From Cenococcum geophilum 1.58 (lineage: Eukaryota; Ascomycota; Dothideomycetes; Gloniales; Gloniaceae): a stretch of DNA of 64,000 nucleotides. The notes under the pieces are model-generated. The model searched no databases, had not been told where the DNA came from, and was given only the letters and a program-made list of their open reading frames with translations. Below, piece by piece: positions 11,150-22,655 of the stretch. Both the position numbers and the translations under genes were made by a program. Positions within the stretch are counted from its first letter, which is position 1. Each line of letters opens with the position of its first letter. The DNA lies in assembly GCA_001692895.1 (NCBI GenBank), contig KV748212.1, positions 558,001-622,000 on the forward strand. Direction: 5' to 3'.

Positions 11150-12240
11150 AGATATCTACGAACGCTAAAGACTAGTTTGACTTATATACCTAGGCTCAAT
11201 AAAAGCTTAGTAAGGTTACTAGCGTCCTACCTAATACCGCTAATATAAAGGAGCTAGATAAGCTAGCCAAGAAAATAGCCAACTTACGGAGCATTATCGA
11301 TTTAATAAAGCCCTCCTATTATTTTTCTAGTAAAGAGCACGAGTTACGTGGCGAACGTATACGCCGATTAAATCTTAACGCCCTAGTTAAGAAGTTACTA
11401 CCTAATATTGGCGGTACTACTTAACAGCATTTTAACTGGTAGATTGCCGCAGTTAAGAACCGATTCGAGGTTAATAACGCTAACTATGACTATAAGCGAC
11501 GCACGCGCTAGGCTATTAAAGGTCTTATAAAAGAAAAGACAATCGCCTAACTAGTTTATTGCTGGTTAGGTACTAAGGATAAGGGTCCCTTACTATAGGA
11601 CGAATTTAAGACTATAGTCTAAGACCAGATTAGGAACCCCATAGTAAGACGCTTTAATAACGCTATAACGTACTATACGGCTATTATAAAGGAGAACTAA
11701 AGGTTTAATATCTTCCTAGCCTATATGCGTAGCTTAGAGGACCTCTTCTTATATACCCCTTTTATTAATCCTAAACAACAAGTAGACTTCTGGTTCTTAT
11801 ATCTTCCAGCCTACCTATAAGCAGAGCTCTTCCGCCAGAACTTTACCTAACGGGTAAGAACCACTAAAGACCTCTTTAACGAAATCCGCCGTGTAGAGCA
11901 ATTGCTTAATACCACGAAGCTCGCGGAAGATCGCGTAAGTAGCAGCAGCAAATTATCGCGTACGAAGCGCGGTCGTAGTATAGGCTCTATAGACTTAGGC
12001 TTAGGGAATAAAACCCAAAAAGGGCAACGCTTTTCTAAGTAAACTCCCGGGGAGACCACCTAAAAGCCAGATGGCTTAGGGGACCCCCCGGACGCCGGTG
12101 CTACGCAGGCAAGTCAAAGGACCGTAGGCGGCCACTATAAGAAATACTAGAAGCAGGCCAAAGAGAAGTTAGCTTGGGCTTTAGAAAACCTAAAGCCCTA
12201 GTAGCGTATCTCTCTTAACTGCAACTAGGGCCTAATATAG
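11150..12240 (+). pseudogene. Gag-like region of the Ty3 element
   Basis: Plus-strand reading gives a Gag-like sequence after an N-terminal helical part: LAKKIANLRSIIDLIKPSYYF, KNRFEVNNANYDYKRRTR, DEFKTIV, RRFNNAITYYTAI and FLAYMRSLEDLFLYTPF. It is interrupted by TAG/TAA, the first ones near 11172 and 11190. A clear CCHC zinc knuckle is not readable: the region near 12215-12230 shows only scattered Cys/Asn (LNCN). Assigned by position upstream of protease and pol and by its similarity to fungal Ty3 Gag. Confidence 0.7.
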
Positions 12241-12249
12241 AGGGAAAGA

Positions 12250-15200
12250 AGAAACGTATTATGGTATACGTTGCGATAAATACGCCCTAGGGCGAAGTCC
12301 GCCTATGTGCCTTATACAATAATAGGTGCCAAATCAACCTTATTAATTAAGACGTCGTCCATAGGTTTAATCTACCTATATACTATACGCTACATTCACG
12401 TAAACCTATCACATATTTCCTTAATAGCAACTAAATAATAATCTGGGATACTTATAATCTAATAGTTACCACTAGCGACTCCTAGGGTACCCCTCGCACT
12501 ATTAGCCCGCAGACCTTTTAGGGCGGCTCATTTGATAGTTACAATATAGTTCTTAAATAGGATTGGCTCGCGGAAGCAGATCTATTAATTAGCTTCCATT
12601 CTAGACAGTTTATCTAGGGTACTTTAGACCCTAGACGCCTCCAAATAGTTACCTTTAACACTCTCCTAGTAGATATTAAGGCTGGCGAAATAGTCTATTC
12701 GCTATAGCTAGAAGACTCCTTCTCTACGCCGGTTATAAACACAATAGAGGACCTATTATTACTAGCAGCGAGTACCCATACAAACCCTCCGGACGTAGAG
12801 ACACCGGTTGTAAACACAGTAGAGGACCTGCCATCACTAGCAGCGAGTACCCGTGGAGACCCTCCGGTGCTGGCGCAGATTACCTATATACAAGGGGGAG
12901 GTAATCGAAACCCTAAAACTATTAAGTATACTACAGCAGAGCTATATATACTCTCTATACAAGCATACCTACAAAACGCATGTTAGCTACACCCTTCTCT
13001 TTACTAGCTCCCGGAAGCACACTACCATATAATAATCGCTTTAACCTCCGTAGCCCCCGGCCTACTAGATGTATATAAGGAGGAAATTAATATCTTCTCT
13101 AACGAGCTAGCAAGCATACTACCGTAGAACTCTAAGTACGACCATACAATCGACTTAAAAGAAGGTAAGACGCCACTGTAAATGCCCCTCTACAACCTCT
13201 TATAGAAAGAGTTGCAGATCTTACAAGAGTACCTAGACAGTGCTCTTAAAAAGGGCTAGATTAGGCCCAGCAAGTCGCCTACTAGAGCGCCCATCCTCTT
13301 TATGCTAAAAGCAGACGGTATAATGCGGCTATGCGTTAACTACAGACGCCTAAACAAGATCACAATTAAAAATTGGTACCCCCTACCGCTAGTCGGCGAA
13401 CTCTTTAATAGGCTTAGCTATATAAAGATATTCACAAAGCTAGATCTTCGTAATGCGTACTATAGGATTCGTATCAAAAAGGGAGACAAATAGAAGACCG
13501 CATTTAAGACACGCTATAGTCACTTTAAGTACCTAGTAATGCCCTTTAATCTTACCAACGCCCCTACGACTTTCTAAAGCTATATTTATAAAGCTCTAGG
13601 AACCCTAGTAGATACTATCTACGTAGTCTACCTAGATAATATTCTTATCTACTTAAATAATAAGGACAAGCACGTCAAGCACGTCAAGCAGGTACTACGA
13701 CAGCTCCGCGCTTAGGGCCTATACGCCAAACTATTAAAATGCATCTTTTATACTAAAAACGTTAAGTTCCTAGGCTTCATTATTACCCCTAGGGGTATTA
13801 TAATAGACCCTAACCATATAAAAGCTATTAAGGAATAACCTGAGCCTAAGTCCTATAGGGACATCCAGGTCTTCCTTAGCTTTGCCAACTTCTATAAGCG
13901 ATTTATCTAGAACTACTTAGATACCGCATACCCCCTACACGCACATCTTATATAGGCATATCGCGACCCGACGTTAAATAGGGAGAAGAAGAGGAAGCGT
14001 AAGTCAAAAGGGCCCACCAAATAGTATCAACCCTGGTCCTAGCCCGACAACACATAGTAGGCGTTCCGCAAGCTACGCGCTACGTTTACATAGGCTCCTC
14101 TACTTCGCCACTTCAACCCTAATCTACCCCTAATAGTAATTACTAACGCTTCCGACTATGCCTATAGCGGTATACTTCTGCAGCCTTTAGGGTAGGGAGA
14201 TTAACTCCACTAGCACCTAATCGCTTATTACAGTCAGAAGCTTACTAGCCTAAAAGTACGGTATAATACGCATAACAAAGAACTACTCACTATAGTGTAA
14301 TGCTTTAAGACGTGGCGCCATTACCTTAAACACGCCGCGCATGTAACGCGCGTGCTCTATAATCATAACAATCTCTAGTACTTTATAACCACTAAAAGCT
14401 TATCTACTCGCCAGGCCCGGTACGCTAAGGAACTAGCTAAGTTCGATTTTAAGATTAAATATAAGCTAGGCAAGACAAATCCTGCTAACACACTATCCCA
14501 GCGCCCGGATTATGCTAAAGGCTTTAAAGATAGCAGTAAGAGGACATTCCTTAATGCCATACTACCTACATTATAGCAAAAGTTGCGGGTTATGGGCCTT
14601 ATAGGCGGCCCTAGTGCTACTACACTATATTAGCGAGTAGTATACGTGCAGCATGCGAGCGACCCTTATAAACTTGGCGCTAGCGGACTAGAGCGTCCTG
14701 CTATTCTCTTTAAGACCACTTTAACCAGCCTAATGGCGCTTAACCCTAGGGAAGACCCCTTAGCCTAGGCTACAGTCCCCCGCAACAACCTGGCGAGTCA
14801 CCTACGCATTACACGTTACTTCGCTGGCACCAACTTTATATAGAGTCTCGTGCCACAGCAAGAAGTAGTAGTAGCTGCTTTAGCCGAAACGGCGTTCACG
14901 GAACAACCCCCTAAGTTACTAATTAATTTTATTTATAGAGTATAAAAAAGGGACGCCTTTACACGCTCTATATATAATCAATTGACCCAAAAATAAGTTC
15001 CCGCCGGTAACAAGGACTACACCCTTAATAATTAAGAACTCCTAAGGTAAAACAACAAGGTCTAGGTGCCGAATTACACACTACTACGACAGGAGATCCT
15101 TAAGCGAAATCATGACAATCCTATAGGCGGCCACTATGGTTTCAACTATACCTTCAAGGTAATCGCGCGAAAGTACGCTTAGAACGGCCTTACCTAGAAC

Positions 15201-16440
15201 CTCCGCAAATACCTAGATAATTGCGATACCTACTAACGCTCCAAATCGCGCCGCCATAAACCCTATAGTGAGCTATAGCCTCTCCAGGCCCCCACCCGAG
15301 CCTAGCGGCATTATTCACTTGACTTTATTACGGATCTCCTAGAGTCCAAGACTCCTAATAGCGTAGAGTATAACTCCATCCTTGTCCTTATAGACCATTT
15401 CACAAAGCTAGTGCGCTACTATCCAGTGCGTAAGACAATTAATGCTACGCAACTCGCAGAACTCTTATTTAGAGTCTTTACACAAACAGGGCCTCCAAAT
15501 AATATCATCTCTAATAGGGGTAGTATATTTACAAGCGAGTACTAGAGCACCATATGCTACCATCTCCGCGTTCAACGTAAACTCAGCACTACATTCCACC
15601 CACAGACAGATAGGCAGACGGAGCGCCAGAACCAAGAGCTTAAGGTATACCTACATATATTTACAAACTAGGAACAGTCTAATTAGGCCTCCCTACTCAA
15701 AAAAGCAGCCTTTGCCTACAACTCTAAGGTCTATACCACAACAAAGCGTTCCCCCATTAAGCTTGCCTATAGCCAGCTACCAAACGTCCCGGACGGAGTC
15801 CCAGACAGCGTCCAAGACGCCCGGCAAGATAGGGAGGGGTCCAAGTCAACAAATGTCCAACTCGCAAAGACGCACCTACAACGCCTGCGCCTCACACATA
15901 AGGTAGCGGCGGCGTTAATAATACACGCCTAAAAGCTTTAGGCAAAATACTACAATCGTCACCATCTAGCTAAGCATTTCGCCGTCAGTAAACGAGTCCT
16001 ACTCTCCTCTAAGAACATCCGCACGAAACGTCCTTATAAAAAGCTTAACTACAAGTTTATGGGACCGTTTCAGATCCTAGAGCGCGTAGGGCAGCAAGCA
16101 TATAAGCTAGAGCTCCCACCTACTATAGCACAACTCCACCCAGTCTTCCATGTCTCCCTACTAGAGCCTTACAGGTCACGCCCTAGGTTTCAACCCCCAG
16201 CAGTAGAAGAGCTCAAAAAAGGCAGCTAGGAAGTAAAAGCAATCGTCGCCCACCAAAATCGTGCTAAACAACCGCAGTACCTTATCAAATAGCTAAGATG
16301 GCTAAATAAGTATAACAAATAGAAATACGAGACAGAACTTAAGAATTGTCAACAACTACTAAATAAGTACCGCAAGCGGGACACCCTAGCCTTATAGCCA
16401 AAGCGCAGGCGAAAAGCAAGCGCCACTATTAAAATATAAC
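12250..16440 (+). pseudogene. Pol polyprotein of the Ty3 element (PR-RT-RH-IN)
   Basis: Protease-like region about 12280-12700. Reverse transcriptase about 13290-13860: [34 protein letters not shown], and the active-site block YVVYLDNILIYL, where the second Asp of YLDD reads Asn. RNase H about 14100-14530 (ITNASDYAYSGILLQPLG, AYYSQKLTSLKVRYNTHNKE). Integrase about 15060-15880: HYSLDFITDLLES, NIISNRGSIF (the catalytic Asp of 'SDRG' reads Asn) and TTFHPQTD. The tail about 16080-16440 has QLHPVFHVSLLEPY followed by a degenerate chromodomain (LRWLNKYNK). At least two catalytic positions and dozens of codons are lost, all by transitions fitting RIP. Non-functional. Confidence 0.93.
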
Positions 16441-17273
16441 CTACATCAAAGCAGAGCAGAGGACGTCCCAAGGGATCAAAGAACAAGCAACGACTGCTAT
16501 AAGAACTGCGGCGTACGTACAGGGTAAAGTTTTAATTCATTAATATCCTACGCCCGTTTATAACCGGGGTCCATTTAACTAGGGTCTACGACCTGCTGGT
16601 GACCCGCTAGTGGTAACCTATACCAACAACTTACACTATTCCACGCATATACTACGCAGATAACGCACAAGGCCAAAGCATAGGTCAGCGGCGGATTTAA
16701 CGGGCATACAGCCTTGCCGTCCTAAACCTAGCTACATACAAGTAACCTACAAACCTACCCACAAAGTATACACGGCGCTACGCCGGTATAGCGTAAGGCT
16801 AAAGCAGGGTCAGCGGCGGGTTTAATAGGCATACAGCCTTACCGTCCATAAATCTGGCTGCATACAAATAACCTACAACCAACCCGCGAGGTACCAGCAA
16901 CCTGCCTACGCAAGCAAGCTTTTGGAATATTTCTAGTCTACCGAATTCAGGCGACGGTATTAAGCTCCACTAGCTCTACCTATTAAATAGACCAATCAGG
17001 ATTTTCCATACCGGGCATGCAAAATCGCTACTAGCTCGGTTAAATGCGGGGGAGTCTTAGCAAGGCAAATCTAACCAATTAGACAACTTTAACCGCCGGT
17101 CGAAGTTCCTTAACATCTTCGCGCCGCGCATATATACTACCCATCTCTCTATGCGCAAAATTAAGACACTCTTTCCCCTCCAAATTTTTTCCTTACTAAG
17201 GTTTTTTATGGGGTTTTATTGAGGCTTAAGCATACGAAGGATCGGGGACGACCCTTTTTAAAGGGGGGGGCAT
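16441..17273 (+). repeat. 3' non-coding part of the Ty3 element with internal duplication
   Basis: Between the end of pol and the right LTR, a segment of about 95-100 bp is duplicated. The anchor GTCAGCGGCGG starts at about 16684 and again at about 16809, a 125-bp spacing. Each is followed by CATACAGCCTT and a CTACATACAA/CTGCATACAA block. The polypurine tract at 17261-17270 closes the region. Confidence 0.65.
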
Positions 17274-17498
17274 TGTTAGGTAAAACCTAAGTAGATAGTT
17301 ATATAGCNGNAAGGTACGGGCGACCCTNGGGNAACCNAGGGGTGACTCNCCCGTNAGGCACGTGCTCTNCANNTGCCTAGGGAAAACCCTTCCTACCTCG
17401 CACACAGACTCCTCCTTTTCCCTTAAGGATTCGTCTCTGTCTATACAATATACCCATTATTCTATCATTGGACTCCCTATCCACATCCTCACCTCACA
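17274..17498 (+). repeat. Right LTR (225 bp) with scattered ambiguous bases
   Basis: Same length and sequence as the left LTR, apart from a few transitions and a cluster of N calls (about 17309-17373). The Ns fall at positions that are C, G or A in the left copy, suggesting a mixed consensus from collapsed repeat reads. Confidence 0.94.
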
Positions 17499-18069
17499 TC
17501 CTCCTCCTTACTTTCCGCCATTAAATCCTTAGGTATTGGCTTAAATACTTACAAAGAAAGTATAGGGGGTCTCCGCAATTAATGCGGGGTTTATATACGG
17601 TGGCTAATATCATCTAGATTAAGCTCTAGGTGGAGGTATAGTAACTAATAGTTTTGTTACTAACTTAGAGGACGATAGGAACCTATATTTAAAAGCTATG
17701 TAAGACGCAGCAGCTACAGAGGAACCCTTATTGTATCACGATTCTGCAATTAATAGAAGCGTTAAACCTCCTCACGATCTGCCTCCTCCGCTACCTCAGG
17801 ATCGTTCAATATTTCCTCAAGTTCGCCGTTAGCAAAAGCAGCTNCCTGCCGTAATAGCCCATCAAACGCCGTTAGTAGAGAGAAGTCAAGCTACATGCCA
17901 ATCTGGCTACTAAATATGGGCGGCAGGGTCACGACCATACTTATACTTAAGCTCTGTATAAAGGTAGGTGGCGATAGTTAAGGCCTTTAAAGGGGTGGAC
18001 GAGAAGGACTTCCAACGGCGGCAGCGGCAGTACGTTTAGAGCTCATATTAACGAGAGGAAGGCTATATT

Positions 18070-18275
18070 ACACCAAGATCTAGAGCAAATATCACGATAT
18101 TGGTAAGGAAGAGAAGTTGCGAATAGCTTCAAAGTGCAAGGAGGCCCTCCTCCTAGCGGCCACTGCATCCAATTCTGCTAGCTCTACATACTAATTTAGG
18201 CGAGTCTTAAGCGAAATTAGATGCCATCGCTGCTGCGCGCACGGGGGGGGGGGACACCGAACCTCCCGGTCTCTG
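18070..18275 (-). repeat. Right terminal inverted repeat of the mariner-type element
   Basis: Inverse of 7965-8170, ending CCCGGTCTCTG and followed by the TA duplication. The G-tract at 18243-18253 pairs with the left C-tract. Confidence 0.92.
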
Positions 18276-18283
18276 TAAGCTCT

Positions 18284-18427
18284 CAGACGCTCCGCAGAGG
18301 ATTTTGTTAGGTGACGGGTGCGCAGGGGGCTGTAATTAGTGCGCTGTTCTAATTGGTCCAGAAGTTAGCAGGAGGGTCTATGCGCTATCCCTTGTCACGG
18401 AACAAATCTTTTGCGGAGCGTCTGATT
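18284..18427 (-). repeat. MITE-like repeat, copy 2, abutting the mariner-type element
   Basis: 144 bp bounded by CAGACGCTCCGCA and its inverse TGCGGAGCGTCTG. The centre carries the inverse of TGGACCAATTAGA, matching TGGACCAATCAGA in copy 1. Read on the minus strand its flanks are ATCTCATGAAT and AGAGCTTA, like copy 1, so it is the same family in inverted orientation. The mariner-type element inserted at the TA of the AGAGCTTATGGGCG flank. Confidence 0.7.
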
Positions 18428-19080
18428 CATGAGATAAGATTTGGGGTGTAACTACCTAAAAAATTTCCTGAATTTCCCAGAATATCAAACAATACAACCA
18501 ACTTCTGTGCCTTACCAACTATTTAACCACGTATACTATCTATATACGTCTAAAATATAAATATAAAGTTAATCAGACCAAACCCAGTAATAATAATAAT
18601 ATAAAAATCCAACTACTACCTGTAGGAAAGACGCACCACGAGGTCCAGAGTCAGGCTCATTTGTAATTTTTGGGGGTTGATTCAGGAGCATGTTCTCACG
18701 ACAGCATCTTGATCTTGAGAAAGTGTGAGCCCAAGTAACTTGAGCATTAGCTAAAGAGACAAGGCCGGTCCTCAGGAGCTGCTCTTGCTCTGCCGCCGTG
18801 CAATACTAGAAAGTGACTAATGCTCACCACGTTCGAACAACTTTGCGTTAGATGCGCAAGAATAAAGCTCATGATTGTGCGTAGGCTCTTCGACTCGTCA
18901 CATCATAAACCGATATGCTCGCCCATACAATTTGCCGGGTTTCGAGTCTTAGTCATGCTTCAGCAGAATCACATTAGTGACCGAAGAGTAATTTAATAAA
19001 AGTCATAATTTTGTGTAGAAGCCACATGCTGAACAACAATAGCAATTTCTCATATACCTACGAACAGCTTTCAATGTTCC
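18428..19080. other. Intergenic, no gene seen
   Basis: AT-rich non-coding DNA between the repeat island and the 3' end of the alcohol oxidase gene. No terminal repeats or coding signal noticed. It should contain the polyadenylation region of the alcohol oxidase gene. Confidence 0.45.
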
Positions 19081-21933
19081 TTAAAGCCGTGATAGTCCGG
19101 GAATCTCGCCAGGCGCATGATACGTTGGCACCTTCATATCAAGAGCAGAGCCTGAATACCCTAGGTCCTCCGCAACGAGAACAGCACATTTCTCGCCAAT
19201 AAGGAGGGCCGTGCTGTACGTGTTACAGCCTATTGACAAGTTAATAACCAGAAGACGGAAGATTGGCTCTCATCAGACACTTACCAACGTTATCTGGACA
19301 AATACTCAAATCTGCAACCTTCAGACCCTTCACGCCATGCACATTNAGACGCTCATCTAAGACACCATGCTTGACGATCGAATTGCCTTCCCTTGGCGCC
19401 ATCGAACAGGTTCCAAGCGAGTGCCAGGTCGTCTCGACGTGCCTCTTGACCCAGTCCTCGATCTTCTCGACGTCCTGCTTGGAGTATTTCAGGTCTTCGT
19501 AGAGAGTCTGCTGGTTCGAATTGAGGAAGTTAGGCTTAGGAGCCTCGCCGGACTCAAGAGGCATAGACCATGATCCTAAATAAACTTAGTAAAGTCGCTC
19601 ACGTGTTAAAGGGTATGATGAGCAGTGCTTACCGTGCTGGATTCCAGCAGTGAGGTGGTTAGGTCCCGCATACGCATTGGTAGTTGCCAGATCCATATCC
19701 TTGGCCCGAACTGGCGAGTCGTATGCGTAGAATGGATGCATTGCTTGGACTTCGCCGGCGTAGGCATCCATACGACGAGCAGTCTCTCTCGACTTGATGT
19801 AGCCCCAAACCATGGGAGCCATATCACGCTTGTCATTCATGAAGCCGGCATCGAAGTCTGGTGCCTCGTACGGGTTGGGCGAGACAATGTGGGTTGAGCC
19901 ACGAGAGAATGGATATTCAAGGAAGTGGAACATGGTGAAAAACTTCCCCGGTGGCATGAGCATGTGATCTAGACGAAGGTCAGTACAGTTCTGAGTTCGT
20001 TGGTTTAATCCATTTACCTCCGAACCAGCCTGCAATCACACTGTAATGCATAACTGGCTTATCCTGTAGATGGTCAGCAAGTCATTTCTACTATTATTTG
20101 AAGTTGACATACAGGCTTGTTCTTGAAGTAGCTCTCCCACCCAGATCGGAATTCCGGCGTAGGCCACTTGTCCATTTCCTCCAATTCTTCCTCCGTTGGG
20201 CGGACCTTAACGCCCGCATCAATACCGTTGGTAGCCAATGGTCCGGTTCCATTGATGTTCCATTGGTTGAATACTTTCTCTTGGGTCGCCGGGTCGCCAC
20301 GTACGAAGTCGTCGAAGGACTCGACATTTGGCTTCGCACGGTAGACGGAAAAGGTCAAGTAGTGGTCCTGGAAGTTGAGACCAACACCTGGAAGGTCGAC
20401 CAATGGCTTTACGCCTGCCCTGCGGAGCTTCTCCGGATCACCTAAGGGTGTCAGTGATTACTTTGGAGACCTCCCAAGGGTTACATTTTAAGCTTACCAA
20501 TACCGGACCTCTGAAGGATGAGAGGCGAGCTTAATGTGCCTCCACAGACGATAATCTGTTTACGGGCTCTGATAGTCTTGTACTGATTCTGGCCCGGTGA
20601 GAGTGGCTTGGTTCTGTAGGTCGTTATTATCTTCCTAAATTATCACCAAAAGCATTTAAACTTACGGAACAATCCTCACTGCCACAGCACGGTCCCCCTG
20701 TATTCACATATGTTAGGAAACCACATTACTTGATTAAAGAAGGAAAATTGAGGGGCTAACGTCTAATTCCACACGGTCTACTTTAGTGTTGCACATCAAA
20801 TGGAGATTCGAGTGTACGGCGCGTGTGCTATGGATGTATNCATGCGCGCTATCCGATCGGCGACCCTAGTATATAATTCAGCATTCAAACTCCAAGAAGC
20901 CTGAAACGGAACTAACAGTATCCCTAAAAACTCATTAGCTATTTATAAAGTATCCAAAATAAATAAATAACGACTGGAGTCTATCCTTATGCGTAATGTT
21001 GGAAGGGAGGCGGAGGAAAGGAAGAGTGATTAGAGCGGAAAACAAAACCTCACAACTCAAACCCCTAAGCCGCTCCACACCACCACAATACCTAACGATA
21101 ACCACGAATCCTTACCTATTAATCCATTTCAACCAATGCTCGGCGCCATGTCCCGTAACCAAATCCTGCAAATCGTCCGTCGTTGGGATGCCCTGCGACT
21201 CGGACGCGCGCAGGAAGTCCTCCTTGATCGGATATGTATAGTTGCCGAACGACACCTTAATCGGGCCCTCGAAGCCGTGAATGTCGCGGTTATTGCAGGA
21301 CCTCTAAATTGGAAAGTTGGAACGCTGCTTCTCCAATCAGAGAGGGGGTGGTATGTCTTACTTGGTATGTCTCGTGCTTCTTCATCAGCGGGATAAGCTC
21401 CTTTGTTGTCCATCCTTCGGCCTGGAAGTCGTCGTAGTCAGACGCCGAAGCGCGCGTATACATCTAGGGAGTGTGTTAAATACGCCAAGGCTTAGGGTAT
21501 GGGATGGAATGCTACCCCACCATGAAGTTGATGGAAGACCCGCCGCCGAGGATATGAGCGCAAGGAACCACGGCTCGGCGGCCATCGAGCCATTCCGAGG
21601 GACGAGAGTAGTAGAAGGAGGCAGTCTTGCTGTCCAGCTTCATGTTCCTGGGGAAAATACCCGGCCGGTAGACCCTATTCATCCGTGAATGAGTTATGTA
21701 ATTCCAGAAGCGGACGGCGAGAGATAATCAGCGACATCTTACCATGGATTGTTTAGGTTATTCTCTCCCGCCTCGATTAAGAGGACGCTGAGATTGCGGT
21801 CCAGGTTGGCCAGCCGGCCGGCGACGACGCAACTGATTCATGAATCAGCTCGAATTATTTCAGACACATGAACTCCATACCCGCAAGATCCTCCACCGCA
21901 CACGATAATATCAACTTCATCTGGAATAGTCAT
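19081..21933 (-). CDS. aox1: Peroxisomal alcohol (methanol-type) oxidase, GMC family, 14 exons
   Basis: FAD-dependent oxidase of short primary alcohols, forming aldehyde and H2O2. Minus-strand exons: 21933-21881, 21832-21743, 21674-21521, 21463-21362, 21303-21116, 20923-20917, 20865-20761, 20697-20666, 20634-20498, 20441-20113, 20063-20018, 19968-19633, 19575-19285, 19229-19081. They sum to 2019 nt, or 672 residues, close to the usual ~663. The N-terminus has the dinucleotide fold (DIIVCGGGSCGCVVAGRL). Family blocks include GGGSSINFMMYTRASASDYD, GAEHWLKWINRDTGRRSD, LATTNAYAGPNHLTAG, catalytic His in TTWHSLGTCSM and Asn in CPDNVGCNTYS. The protein ends LSRL, a PTS1-type peroxisomal signal. All introns are GT-AG and about 46-192 bp. 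Two single N calls (19346, 20840) lie in coding sequence. No stop or frameshift, so probably functional. Confidence 0.95.
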
Positions 21934-22655
21934 CTTGAAGGTTTTTGAACGAAGCTCTCAATTGATTTCAGAAGTATGGAAGCTACAGTAGAGCTCAACC
22001 CGGCTTTATATAGGCAAATCATCTCACTCCCGGCGAAGCATAACATACTTAAATCCCTCTAACCCCGCACCCTAGAGCTATCAGTGGTAGGGAGCTCCAT
22101 GCTCATAGGCTTGGCAGGCTGTATGTAGTTCTCTTGTCACTTTATCTGACCAAGACGGTGGGCTTAGGGTAGGAATCGAGCTAGGATTAGCGTTGCCGTT
22201 CGGGGAAGACCTGAATATGCAGACAAGCTCTAAGGAGACTGAGACAGATTATTGGGGATTTGCCCCCGCTCCGTTCCGCTGATTTCTCAATGCGAGGAAG
22301 ACATGGTCAAGGATTTAATACGAGTATATGATCCGATACATGATCCTTCAAACCTGGATGTACTGCAGTTGAGTACTAAGAAAGAAAAATCACCAGTTGA
22401 CTTGGGGAATTTTCATCTCAAATAGAGAGCCAGTAAAAAACTAGAATAATAATGAAATTGAATATGAGTCACTGGCAGTTTAACCATCAGCGTCACTCAC
22501 TAAAGCTCAGCCGCCGGCACTTAGCGTAATGCGGGGCACGCAGGCTTGCGGTTCCGCAGCATGTACTGTGTTGAGACGGTAATGGTAGAACAATTCGGCG
22601 TGCATTACCCAAAGGTTCGTTTCGGATGAGGGGTCGTTAGGTCGACGGCTCAAGT
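21934..22655. promoter_or_regulatory. Upstream region of the alcohol oxidase gene
   Basis: Non-coding. It should hold the promoter of the minus-strand alcohol oxidase. I see no unambiguous operator. A CTTTATATAGGC stretch near 22009 could be a TATA-like element about 80 bp upstream of the ATG. The remainder is unremarkable. Confidence 0.35.

Larger units (their letters stand above)
10728..17498 (+). mobile_element. Ty3/gypsy (chromovirus-like) LTR retrotransposon, RIP-inactivated
   Basis: Two 225-bp LTRs (10728-10952, 17274-17498) are flanked by the 5-bp target duplication TCCTC (10723-10727 and 17499-17503). The right LTR begins TGTTAGG and ends CTCACA; the left begins TATCAGG, consistent with G-to-A and T/C changes. 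A polypurine tract (AAGGGGGGGG, 17261-17270) precedes the right LTR. Internal order is gag, protease, reverse transcriptase, RNase H, integrase and a degenerate chromodomain-like tail, which is the Ty3/gypsy order. In-frame stops are almost only TAG/TAA. Confidence 0.95.
9300..18046 (-). pseudogene. Unrecognised accessory ORF of the mariner-type element, split by Ty3
   Basis: On the minus strand a frame opens at ATG 18046 (MSSKRTAAAAVGSPSRPP) and reads leftward to 17504. Removing 10728-17503 lets it continue in the same frame from 10727 toward about 9300. Only TAG and TAA interrupt it as far as I followed it. Recognisable protein-like stretches include ELEEILNDPEVAEEADREEV, INKAIKQQLPSRRIMRELYN, LISLAKKYWNINGSTKQLL and, further down in another frame register, LFKKLQGRKKGGSKKS-like text if TAG is read as the ancestral Gln. 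I do not recognise a family. Length would have been about 600 residues. It converges on the transposase 3' end. Real gene versus chance open-like stretch is not proven, but codon-like quality on both sides of the insertion argues for a real ancestral gene. Confidence 0.48.
7965..18275 (+). mobile_element. Tc1/mariner-type DNA transposon, split by a Ty3 insertion
   Basis: The element starts CAGAGACCGGG at 7965 and ends CCCGGTCTCTG at 18275, each bordered by TA (7963-7964 and 18276-18277), the expected target duplication of the IS630/Tc1/mariner superfamily. The inverted ends run about 206 bp. Removing the retrotransposon and one copy of its target duplication leaves about 3.5 kb. It carries a plus-strand DDE transposase relic (8196-9270) and a second, unrecognised minus-strand frame. 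Both are studded with TAG/TAA stops, as expected after RIP. Confidence 0.92.

Noticed and set aside
15442-15906. A 154-codon plus-strand frame inside the retrotransposon
   Set aside because: It is out of frame with the integrase text (HYSLDFITDL, FHPQTD) that runs through the same bases, so it is a shadow of the degraded pol region.
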